NCBI GenBank assembly: GCA_019828595.1
Contig: JAHQRK010000003.1
Coordinates: 3,658,001-3,722,000 of the forward strand
Length of the DNA: 64,000 bases
Direction of reading: 5' to 3'
Source of the DNA: Aphanomyces cochlioides
Taxonomy: Eukaryota; Oomycota; Saprolegniomycetes; Saprolegniales; Verrucalvaceae
A program made the position numbers and the translations under genes. Under the pieces are notes generated by a model. The model did no database searches. It had not been told where the DNA came from and saw nothing but the letters and a program-made list of their open reading frames with translations. Of the stretch, positions 55,039 through 64,000 are shown one piece after another (within the stretch, counting starts at the first letter, position 1; the number at the start of each line of letters is the position of its first letter).

Positions 55039-55189
55039 ACTCCAACCACGACCGTCCAAATGATTTTGCTTGGTGAGATTATGCGACTTTCAACTCTGTT
55101 GATTAATTCACAGGGCGAGTAAAAATTGAATCCCTCATCTTCATGGCATGGCAGAGGCATTCGTGGGGATTCTAAGTTGACAGAAAAGT

Positions 55190-56444
55190 TTAAGTGGTTA
55201 ATGTTGTATAGCCTCGGTATGCATTGGCGACACTGTCAAACTCACAGAGCGGCGCAATGATGGCAAACTTCTTCTGGAACTTGACGACAAATTTATAGCG
55301 CGTGCGAAGGACCCACCAAACCTATCGACCATTGAATTATGAGCATGGAAAGCCTGGACTTACTTCATAATCACCGTTGCAAACCGTTCGAGTGCGATTC
55401 CCACGATAGAAGAGCGGCAACGTCGTCGTCCGATAGCCGTTTGTGAATTCTCCAAACAATCTTGTTTGGGCCAAGATTGCTTCGTCCCCTTGAAAAGTTC
55501 ATGAGAGGTTTCTCTCCACACGGGACAAGTATTACCTGGCTTGTGGAGCTCGAGAAAGGTTCCGCAGTGATCATCAAGGGCAAATGGACCGAGACATTGG
55601 ACAATGTATGCCGTTTGCATGTATCCCACCGAGACACAGTTTGGTTTTTGAGCTCCGTCAAAGGTATAGCATGGCAGCAAGGCGTTCACTGTGGTGTTGT
55701 GGTCCCAGCAAGCTGGATATGCTCGATTTATCGCCGCGACGACGGAAAAACCTTCACCGACGCTACACAGACGACAGAACTTAAGAAATAATGTCGTGGG
55801 AGTACCATAAGGACGAGTAGTCGATGTCAAATCCAATCGTGCCATCGGCGTTGTATTTTGTCATGTTCCTGAATGGTTTTCCTTGAGCATCTACATGACA
55901 CTGGCCATCGTAGACAGTCGGTGTATCCCCCAATCGACTAAGATACATCGACATTAACCTCTCTCGCTCTGGACTTGGTGGTGTACCTGTATCTTGGATC
56001 GATGGGGGCATTGAATTCATCCACTAGCTCTACTGTCCCTCTGTCGTCCAAGTCTGATCCAGGGACAATGTATTCCTGCTCCAAAATCAATGGAAAGAGA
56101 CGAAGATATCCACGTACGGGCGAGCCGAATTGGTCTTGGCAACAGCCAGGATCGCGTGTTTTGCATGGATCGAGGAGAATCCCAATGGTGTAGTCGGGCT
56201 TCGCACTGGGAATGAGGTTGTATTCGTAGTAGTTGAGGTTGATCAAGTCGTCAGTGACTTGGTCGACCTGTTGGGCAGTGAGACTCGCTTGAGCTGCATC
56301 GTAGTTCATTTGTTCAATGGCGTCAGCCTCGCTCGGGTCTGCCACGATGACGGTGCTCGCATCGGCTCGGGTTAACTGTAAACCAGCAAGACGACACGTG
56401 AACACCAACAGCCAAGGCGTTATCGATCGTGCTTTAACCATCAT
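55190..56444 (-). CDS. Secreted Cys-containing protein of unknown function, five exons
   Basis: Exons 56444-55987, 55937-55806, 55762-55536, 55488-55364, 55321-55190. Introns 42-49 nt, GT-AG; 1074 nt, 357 aa. Signal peptide about 1-27 (ARSITPWLLVFTCRLAGLQL). Then an acidic helical segment; YNLIPSAKPDYTIGILLDPC; DPGCCQDQFGSPVRGYLRLF; FDIDYSSLCVGEGFSVVAAI; further Cys pairs (NALLPCYTFDG, PNCVSVG, DDHCGTF); and TTTLPLFYRGNRTRTVCNGD. No membrane segment after the signal peptide. Many Cys suggest disulfides in an extracellular or vacuolar protein. I do not recognise the family. The neighbour at 56.8 kb encodes a receptor kinase on the same strand, and the two may be unrelated. Confidence 0.75.
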
Positions 56445-56772
56445 GACGGAGCTTCTCCGTGACGTTTCGAATTTTCAAAGACACACACTCGAAAGATGTC
56501 ATTGCAAGGTTGTCCGATTTGCGAAAGACTATGTTCTTTCCAAAGTTGCATGATATCGATCACACTTTCTGCCATGGCCGCTGATAGCTCGGTCCTCTCT
56601 GATGAAAACTTGAACAACTCTTCGAAAATGTACTTGGAGATGAACTAGTCTTGGAGGCCATTGCCTTGTTGGATTTTGCTGACGTGTCCTCTCCATTTTG
56701 AAGCACTTTGGGACATGCTACGCTGATATGCTTTGGCCGACAGATGGAGGAAATCCTCGTTGATGGAGAACC

Positions 56773-57933
56773 TCAGCATCCTTCTTGAATACGTTGCTTC
56801 AGTAATGTGACAATAGCCTGTGCAGTTGGTCGTTCCGAAGGCTGGAAGGCTGTGCATTGGTTGATGAGAGTGGAAAACCAAGATGGGCAATGCCTGCTAC
56901 ACTTTGGATGTGTATGTCCATGGAGCATCAAGCCCAAGATCGCCGTGTCGTCGACAGGTTTGCTCCTGGATGCATTCTTCACATTGGAATAAGGTTCTCG
57001 ATGGGTTTCCAGCTCGGCAAGGATCACACCGAATGAAAATACGTCAACTGATGCATCGTACGCATGAGAGACGAGCATTTCAGGAGCCATCCAACGATAG
57101 GTGCCACGCCCAGGACTCAATACAATCTCCCGATGGGTATCTTTACCCAGACCAAAATCACCAAGCTTCGTGCCATAGGTTGAATCCAAGAGGACATTGG
57201 ATGCCTTCAAATCTCGGTGGATCACGTCCAGACTGTGAATGTGAGACAAAGCATATGCTAAATTGAGAGCACTGTGGACCTTGTTCATAAAAGGAAATGT
57301 CGATGCTCTTGTGGCATGGAGAAAGGCATGCAAATCACCCAGATCCATGTACTCAACGATTCCCAGGAGGAGATGTGGTTCGGTCCATGCAACGCCCACG
57401 ACTTGAATAACAAAGGGGCATCGAACCATTGTCAAGAGCGACATTTCGTCAATCAAGCGTTGGACATGGGAGGCTGATCTTTTCGTCTTGAGAAAATTCT
57501 TGACCGCTACTTTGTGGCCTTCATAAACTCCCAAGTAGACTTCTCCCATACTTCCTGATGCCAAACGCGTCGATACTCGTACTTTCTCGAGGGGAAGTCG
57601 CATTTGAGGCAAATCGCGCCATTTCAGCTCGCCATACGAGTCATCAGAGTACACTGCCGGTTTCCTCTCCTTTCTTTGCGTGATAAGAAAGATTATAGCC
57701 GAGACAACACTTAAACCAACGACGCACGTGATAACGATGGTAGTCGTGTGAGTCGAATGGGATGAACTTGTCGGACTGGGGGTGGCAATTTGAGCGAGAA
57801 CCATCGGTTCAGACTTAGCTGAGGTGTTTCCTTCTAATAGTGGAAGTGTGTCGTTGAGGAAAGAAGCGGAAAGCGCGGCATGGACGCGTGTTAGCGCAAA
57901 GAAACATGCGACGCCGACTGCTTGTGTTGCCAT
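56773..57933 (-). CDS. Receptor-like protein kinase (TKL type), single exon
   Basis: 386 codons from ATG 57933, chosen over upstream in-frame codons because it starts a signal peptide (MATQAVGVACFFALTRVHA). Short Ser/Thr-rich ectodomain about 20-64, one TM helix about 65-85 (IVITCVVGLSVVSAIIFLIT), basic stop-transfer RKERK, and kinase domain about 115-380. Kinase motifs: LASGSMGEVYLG loop, VAVK (Lys 145), VIHRDLKASN (Asp 241), DFGLGK (259-264), GTYRWMAPEM and VDVFSFGVIL, all in place, so it should be active. The small ectodomain without LRRs and the TKL-like core are typical of oomycete membrane kinases. It would phosphorylate Ser/Thr at the plasma membrane in response to an unknown cue. Confidence 0.9.
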   Translation of the reverse strand: MATQAVGVACFFALTRVHAALSASFLNDTLPLLEGNTSAKSEPMVLAQIATPSPTSSSHSTHTTTIVITCVVGLSVVSAIIFLITQRKERKPAVYSDDSYGELKWRDLPQMRLPLEKVRVSTRLASGSMGEVYLGVYEGHKVAVKNFLKTKRSASHVQRLIDEMSLLTMVRCPFVIQVVGVAWTEPHLLLGIVEYMDLGDLHAFLHATRASTFPFMNKVHSALNLAYALSHIHSLDVIHRDLKASNVLLDSTYGTKLGDFGLGKDTHREIVLSPGRGTYRWMAPEMLVSHAYDASVDVFSFGVILAELETHREPYSNVKNASRSKPVDDTAILGLMLHGHTHPKCSRHCPSWFSTLINQCTAFQPSERPTAQAIVTLLKQRIQEGC

Positions 57934-58009
57934 GGATTTGGCATGTGAACTCTTTTGGAAAATGACAATTTCAAATAGACGTCTCGAATTAGTATAAAAT
58001 TTGAGAGGT

Positions 58010-59080
58010 GTTCCCAATTGAAAACAAGCAATGTTTCAGGTTGTATGGGATTCCCAATGCATTTTGCAATGTTCGACGACGAAATTTGGTCAACAATTAC
58101 TACGCGGTATATGAGAAGGCACACACTCGCCATACTGAGCTATTGCGTGAATAATGTTGACAACACAGCACTTCAGACGATATCTCTGTCCTTGGTTACT
58201 TAATAGCTAAATTTCCAAGGGAATAATCAGTGGAAAGCGAGTAAACGGTAGGGGTAATGCTCACTTAGGAGTGCATGGGTTGTTACAGTTTAGGCAGAAA
58301 CTTTAGTCACATTTCGGATTAATCCCATACCAAGAGTTCGAACAGTCCTCCTGAGGTGGACGTGGACTCTGCGCCTGTGTTATCAAAGAACACTTGAATG
58401 GCCTCAACATCGGAAGCAGCAGTGAAGTAATTTCGTGGCAATGCAGGAGCACACACGCCTTTATCGAAATAGTTTTAGTGGGGATTTCACGATGTGGTTT
58501 CCAAGCCAGCCACAATAATTCGACAATCATCGAACCAAAGAATAGCAGCAATGACCTTAAAAAGCCAAGGTTGTCATTTTCACGACACCTTAAATGATAT
58601 GGAATCCATCCATCAAACAACGAAACAGTGGAGCACTTGAAATAGCACAGAGTCGCTGTCGACGACATTACAGTATGCACGATCAGGAGGTCGTGAAAAA
58701 CAGACTCGCGATCATCCAAGGGGATACGACAGTCTGGAGCCCTTTGCACATCCTCCTGGAATCATCAAATAATGTGGAGATGCCCCCCCCCGCGGAGACT
58801 TGATGGTACCTTGAATTCCACAGGAAAACAATTAGTTATCCATTGTTAAGCTATCAAATTAGCCGCTTGGATCCATAAAGCACTCAGATCTCACTTGCAA
58901 TCTCAACATGAAGCTTTGGGGAATCGAAATAACATCACGATCCAAATATCATCCGCATATTATCCGAATATTACCATGCGGATATTAACCGTACAATAAT
59001 TGAAACAAGTTTTGTTTATCCGGATTTTCCGGATATTCAGTTTACCAGCGAGCCATTCATAAATTTGAAAGAGCGCGCGC
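58010..59080. other. Mostly non-coding; one doubtful ORF
   Basis: A minus frame at 58303-58749 (148 codons, with a hydrophobic NLGFLRSLLLFFGSMIVELL stretch) could be part of an intron-containing gene; no family is recognised and start and exons are uncertain. A poly-C run and inverted ATCCGGATAAAC-type motifs lie near 58780-59035. Confidence 0.35.
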
Positions 59081-59083
59081 AAG

Positions 59084-59925
59084 ATGGCGCTCTTCAAGGC
59101 GGCGCAAAAGCACATGGATATCATGAATGTGGATATTCTGGATGATGAAGATGGAGTTGAACAAGATTCTGAGCAAGATAGCGATGAAGAAGACGACGAC
59201 GAGGACGATGAGATTGAAGAGAGTGGAGAGGAAGGTGATGACGACGAGGATGAAATGGAAGAATGGACAGAAATTGATGCCCACGACGGAAAAGGAGACG
59301 AGAGTGACGAAGAAGCCGAAGAAGAAGAAGGCGAACGCCCTGCATTTTTGGACGATTTTATCCCAGTGACGATTGATGGACGCAATGCCTTTCGATGCAG
59401 AGTGTGCCCAAAGATCCAACTCTTCAACGAACAAGATATCATCAACCATGTCCAGTCGAAGGTGTGCCCTGTTCATCTGAAGTGGTATCAACATTGATCT
59501 AGAAACACAGTCGTGCTTGCGTGACTCCAGAAGAAATTGAACGACTCAGGGCACGCAATAAACGCAAACAAATGAAGCGTCGCCTTAAGCACCAAGCTGC
59601 TCTAGAGGCAAAGAAAAAGGCCAAAATTGAAGCCGACGCGAAAGCAACGAACACATCTAAGAATGTAGATAAGAAGGCCAAGAAAACACCCAACTCTGAT
59701 GAAACTCCCTCCTACAAGGCAGTCGACAAAAAGGCGAAGAAAGAATCTGGTTCGAATGTTCAGAAGCCTTCAAAGTCTGTATCTCCTGTCAAGAAAGTGC
59801 ACAAAAAAGAAAAGGGCGAATCCAGCTCAAAAGCTAAAGTCCCAACCAAGAAATCTGAATCCAAGGCATCGGACAAGTCAAAATCCACGGTGTCCACGAA
59901 AAAAGTGAAGAAAGTTAAAGCTTAA
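59084..59925 (+). CDS. Acidic-basic nuclear-type protein with one zinc finger, two exons
   Basis: Exons 59084-59484 and 59511-59925 (26-nt GT-AG intron); 816 nt, 271 aa. N-terminal 25 residues (ALFKAAQKHMDIMNVDIL), then about 70 residues almost all Asp/Glu/Ser, then FLDDFIPVTIDGRNAFRCRVCPKIQLF...IINHVQSK...HLKC. The last is a C-x2-C...H finger like those of nucleolar/ribosome-biogenesis factors. The C-terminal half is Lys/Ser-rich with repeated DKKAKK-type units and KKVKKVKA at the end. Composition and layout suggest nucleolus or chromatin; the exact role is unknown. Its stop codon lies 11 nt inside the 3' end of the convergent gene at 59915. Confidence 0.72.
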
Positions 59926-60925
59926 GACGATTATTCGGGAATCGTACCACCGGAAATGCTGGACAAGGAGGCGCAGTCGTCGGGTGTAAAATGGAAACTA
60001 GCCACTCAAATGCTTCAACCAAGCGCGGCCCTGGGCGATTGAACATGTGATTTCCATTCACAACGAAGAGTGGTTTGTCTGTGAGATTTTCTTGCCACCA
60101 TGGCTGGGCAATAATCGCCAGCGTTTCTTCCTTCGAGCGATCGAGCTCCATACCACAAGGGGCGACGATGATAAGATCTGGATTCATCGCAACAAATTCA
60201 TCGACACCAATTGTTCGAGACGGCCAGGCTCCTAGATATCAAAGACGTAAATTGGAGGCAACGCTCATCAAAGTACCCAGGCCAGGACCACGAGTTGGGT
60301 TTAGAAGATGCAAAGCTCCAGCCATTTCAATCATCTGTGGAGTCCAATGTCCACCACAGAAGATTGGATCTGTCCATTCACAAAAGCCAATCTTGAGACC
60401 TGTGGGTTTGACATGCGTTAGTGCAGCATCCACCCGAGCTTGCAGCTCTTTAATAAGTTGTTCGCCAACGTCTGCAGCTCCGATTGCATTGGAAATACGC
60501 CGAATGTCGGAAAACACATCGTGGAAGCTGCTTGGATTCGTGTCGAGGATGCGTGGCTTTGGGTCAGCGTCAGCTAGCAAGTCAACAACCATGGCGTAGT
60601 TGACAGTACAGACTTGACAAAGCGACTGGGTCACGACAACGTCGGGCGATAGAGAAAGCAGAAGCTCAGTATCTACCGAGTAAAGCGAATACCCGGCAGC
60701 GAGTTCTTCTCGCACTTGCTTGTCAATCTCAGCACATGAAGCTTCGCCATGGATGCGAGACGATGTGAGGACAGGAAGCTCTCGGTAGATTTCCGGCCAG
60801 TCGCATTCATGAGATCGGCCGACCAGAATAGCTATAGCCTCGTCGTGGCCAGCATTGAGGCGATCAAGGATGAAGAAGAGCAGCTCCGTCGCCGACGGCA
60901 GCAAAGAAACAATTCGAAGCACCAT
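59915..60925 (-). CDS. BtuF-like Fe/B12 periplasmic-binding-fold protein, two exons
   Basis: Exons 60925-60277 and 60231-59915 (45-nt GT-AG intron GTACTT...CTAG); 966 nt, 321 aa. Starts RIVSLLPSATELLFFI, the usual opening of BtuF/FepB-type type III binding proteins. Continues VGRSHECDWPEIYRELPVL, TSSRIHG, SPDVVVTQSLCQVC, the long linking helix (ISNAIGAADVGEQLIKELQA), IGFCEWTDPIFCGGHWTPQM and, after the join, NPDLIIVAPCGMELDR. Bacterial members bind cobalamin, haem or siderophores for ABC transporters. This one has no signal peptide or lipobox, so it is probably cytosolic. Ligand unknown. The intron shows it is a eukaryotic gene; bacterial ancestry is likely but unproven. Confidence 0.8.
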
Positions 60926-61024
60926 TCAAAATGACAAGGTCGTCGAAGTCATGGAACATCCGAACTTCGCCGGATAAAATGGCAAGAGTTGGTGACAAGG
61001 AATCATTTCGAGCTTTCAAGTCAA

Positions 61025-61508
61025 GTAAAGCCAGCGACACCTCCCTTGGGCTTAACTCTGGCCTTTGTCCATACGTTTGCGAATCTCCATGGTGGCAGTG
61101 ACGCGTTTGACCGACTCACTACCGCCGAAGTTTGCCTCAAATTGCCTTCACAATTAACGCCTTCCACCTGGTGCAGCATGTGCTACTTGATACAATTTAT
61201 GACTCTGACAATGTGAGACCTGCAAGTGGATTGTCAGCCATGTGTGGAGCTATCGCTTGTTATACTTATTGATGCTGTCGATGCGCTCGACTATTTCTTT
61301 GGCGAGAACAGGCTGGACGACTCGACGGCTTTTTGGCTTCGCATGTTCAACGACAACTAGCATGCGATATTGTGTATCCTACGTCGAGCAGAAGAAAAAC
61401 AATTGTTCCCACGATAATTTGAAATTATTTGTGCCGCCGAGCGATACCTCCATGAACCAAGATTCCGTTTGTTGGCAAATGTTCAAGAGTGGCAAGCTCG
61501 AATACTAA
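61025..61508 (+). pseudogene. TIR-like/TPR family, copy with the middle deleted
   Basis: Start codon lost. LGLTLAFVHTFANLHGGSDAF matches the N-terminus of 52934; after stops and frame slips come WSYRLLYLL and FGFACSTTTSM (TIR-like region). The sequence then jumps straight to NNCSHDNLKLFVPPSDTSMN, the zinc-region C-terminus. The WC-x-x-E helix and the entire TPR array are missing. A deletion relic. 61509-61910 holds no recognised gene. Confidence 0.65.
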
Positions 61509-61917
61509 AAGTATGCACCGATTCTCCATCCGATGAAGCGACTGGTCATGGCAATGCGTTGGAGGCCTTTTCATGGTGTATATCCTGAATATTTCGTTCG
61601 TGGTGCAGTCTGGGCCATGTGGATGCAAATTGCAAAACTCAGCGACGTGAAAGAAAAATTCTTGGGCAGTTAAGTTGAAGAGACCGACGCAACGAAGAAA
61701 CCACAACTACAGAATATGCAAATATGTTCAGGATTGTGCAATGACCCAGGTGAAAGTTCGCGGTGAATTTAGAGGTACAATGATTTCTCCAGTTCAAAGC
61801 AAGTTTGGAGCTACGTTGGCGTCGTTCGCTATTGACAGCATTGCAAAGATTTGCTGTGGTTTTTTCATCTTGATTGCGTTGAGTTCATGGAAGAAGGCTG
61901 TTCTTTACTCCTTTTTT

Positions 61918-64000
61918 TCAAACGTTTGCACCGTAACCGATGGAAAGCAATCGATGAATAGCTCCTTGGACATTGTGTTGCTTGCAATATGCTTGATACG
62001 TATGGAAATGCTCGTTAAATTTGTCCCAATCTTGACCTTTGGCCAGCAAATGCAATCGTTGTTCTTGGATATATCGAGCTGGCGGAACAAATTCATGACA
62101 ATCAGTGTGAGGGCAGAAAGCTGATGGTTTTTTCCCAAAGCAATTTCCACAATGCCATCTCGATTCAGTCGGACACACAGCACAGACGTAGCGAATCCCA
62201 CGAACGAGCTCGAAGTAGCCGCGACAAGGATGAACCTTCCAAGTTTCATCCATGCAAGTGGCTTGCTGCAAAAGTTCCTCAAACGCATTCACGGCCTTCA
62301 AGTTGTCAAATGAGTTGGTGGCCAATTGCAGCAAGTAGAAATCGTACAAAGCATTGAAAGACATGTCGTGGCGTGTACCGTAGAGCGTCAGGAGTTGTGG
62401 CAAAACCTCTTCGGTATATTCTCGAGCTTTCACAAACTTGCCCATGCAATAGTACACCTTCCCAAGGTCTCGTATGCCTACAAAATTGTCAGATGACTGA
62501 AAACCTGCCTGAAATTGTACATTTGAGATACCAAATATTGGTCGGACCAAGCTTGGAGATGAATTTTTCTCGCGATTGAACCAAAATGAGCACCGCCTTT
62601 TCGTAGTGGCCCAAGGTGCAATAAACAATTCGAGTGCTGCTTAATACACCCCATGAGTCAATGTGGTCGGCGCCAAATGTTCGCACGAACGAGCTGTAAT
62701 TATCCTGGAGCATTTTCAAGCAATCGTCAAAGCGATTACGGTGGCTGTACACAATGGCTAGTTAGCTACGAGAATCGAGCGTACTTTTATGCCACAAGCC
62801 AAATTTGCGGCAGCTGGAATCGTAAGCCCCTTCAAGCCATTGCGTCGCTTCCATGAACTTTTTGTCGTGGATTAAATATCGCCCAATTAATGTCATGCAT
62901 TCGATCGACAAGGTGTCGTCCATGCTGCTCGGGTGCTGGCAAATTTCGTACGCTCTCGACAGCATTTTCACAGCGCGGTCGTTGTCACCAATTTTTCCAA
63001 TGTATTTGCCATACAAAGCCAAAGTCGTCACAGTGTCCCCGATGGTGAAGGCCAAGTTGGCGCTGCTGATTTTCGAGAGTCTCTTGAAACAATGGCTCCC
63101 ATAAACTTCGACGATCGTGACTCGACGCCATGGACATTGCGAGTTTGCTCCGAACTCTCCACATCTCAGTGAAATCCTCGAGACGACAAATGTTGTTGGC
63201 ACGCTGGAAGTAGTCCTTGGCATGGCTGTAATCGCTCTTGTCAAAGTAAATGCTTCCCATTGCTTCCAAGTACTTGGCTTGCATCGCTGAAGTTGTCGTT
63301 GGCAGAGTGAGCTGACATTCCAAAGTGCGGATGATCCATGCCTCTAAAACTTGAAACACCATTCGGCCAACTTGGAAAAGCCGACGTCCGCCCTGATTTT
63401 CTTTTTGATGAATTTGCGGTCGGCTTCGACCGATGTACGTGACGTCTCGCTCTTGATGCTAGCGAGCATGCGATGGAATGCATTGTCTCCTTGGACAATC
63501 TCTTGAAGGAATTCTTCCTTTTGCGTCTTCCCTAGCGCGACTTCGAATCGAGCGTTGGCGATAATACTCTTCAAAGACGCACCACATTCTCGTGAGCGTC
63601 GAAGGATTGCTCCATGGACTCATGACCATCACGACATTGCCAATGCTCGTCAATGCGTCATGGACAATGTCAAACCAGTAGCTCGAATCGCGCCGTTTGT
63701 CTTGAATCTCATGCTGGTTGTTATTGAACATGCAAAACCAAAAGGATGTCGAGGCGCGTCCAAGCCATTCTCGGCAAAGAAATAGTTGAGAGCGTCAATC
63801 ACATCCAGGAAGCGATAACTCCACGAGTGGCTCACAAACCACTGAGCCGGTCGGACGTAGTCAGAACCATAAGCTGGGTCTTGAGCGGCATGGTCCACTA
63901 AGGACAACTTGGACGAAGCAGTCATGGGCAATACAAAGTTGAAGCAAACGTCGGCTGTACTGAGCTCGTCAAAGGCCACACGACCTCCATGGCGTTCTAT
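61918..64000 (-). pseudogene. TIR-like/TPR/zinc family, near full-length copy with several lesions, runs off the window
   Basis: All parts of the 52934 protein appear in order on the minus strand: the N-terminal lead (open to the window edge), PAQWFVSHSWSYRFLDVIDA, NNNQHEIQDKRRDSSYWFDI, LTRMWCVFE, the long helical linker, TPR-like repeats (AVKMLSRAYEICQH and others), RDLGKVYYCMGKF, and the Cys cluster (HPCRGYF...RYVCAVCP...HCGNCF...CPHTDCHEF). Frame shifts occur near 63720, 63560, 63360 and 63080, and a TAA lies at about 62766. The C-terminus is extended by about 17 residues beyond the intact gene. No protein of normal length can be made from this copy as read. Confidence 0.75.

Overview
The window reads as nuclear DNA of an oomycete, most likely a saprolegnialean such as Aphanomyces; this is inferred. 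The evidence is: spliced genes with tiny GT-AG introns (about 26-57 nt); genes that almost overlap; a membrane-anchored TKL-type receptor kinase; a PIH1/CS protein of the flagellar dynein or R2TP type; a Crypton with a GCR1_C-like tail; and an upstream block TCATTGTGCAAATT that resembles the oomycete initiator. There is no rRNA, canonical tRNA or CRISPR. About two thirds is transposon-derived.

Layout. 1-6.1 kb: a broken secreted-protein gene, two foldback elements, a mariner-like element (2073-3739), a small secreted ORF ending inside a MITE, an intact secreted-protein gene and a truncated one. 6.1-10.15 kb: a decayed MULE with about 110-bp terminal repeats, carrying a CRM/YhbY-like ORF. 11.0-12.9 kb: a decayed Crypton. 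13.9-15.1 kb: an unrecognised five-exon gene. 15.2-18 kb: a gag-like remnant and dispersed repeats. 18.0-18.5 kb: an inverted duplicate of the 5-kb secreted-protein gene. 19.4-31 kb: hAT and PIF/Harbinger elements nested in one another with exact target duplications. 31-38 kb: a piggyBac remnant and a Helitron. 38.6-40.2 kb: two more secreted-protein genes. 40.7-42.5 kb: the nine-exon PIH1 gene. 43.3-50.1 kb: a Ty3/gypsy element with apparently identical LTRs and a 5-bp target duplication, inserted into another secreted-protein gene. 50.9-64 kb: host genes. These include copies of a TIR-like/TPR/zinc-binding protein family (one intact, at least three broken), a five-exon secreted protein, the receptor kinase, an acidic-basic nuclear-type protein and a BtuF-like metal/cobalamin-binding-fold protein.

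Two families stand out. The first is a dispersed set of at least seven small secreted proteins sharing a signal peptide, His near residue 30, an LRxLQ-like block, an RRLA/RRLS motif and usually a CFxGxC-like Cys pair. Four copies share an initiator-like promoter block; one was cut by the gypsy element and one is truncated next to the MULE. The second is the clustered TIR-like/TPR/zinc family at the right end. Most transposon ORFs carry one or more stops or frameshifts, so the region is a graveyard with a few recent arrivals. Exon joins are read by eye from splice signals and reading-frame arithmetic. No database search was possible.
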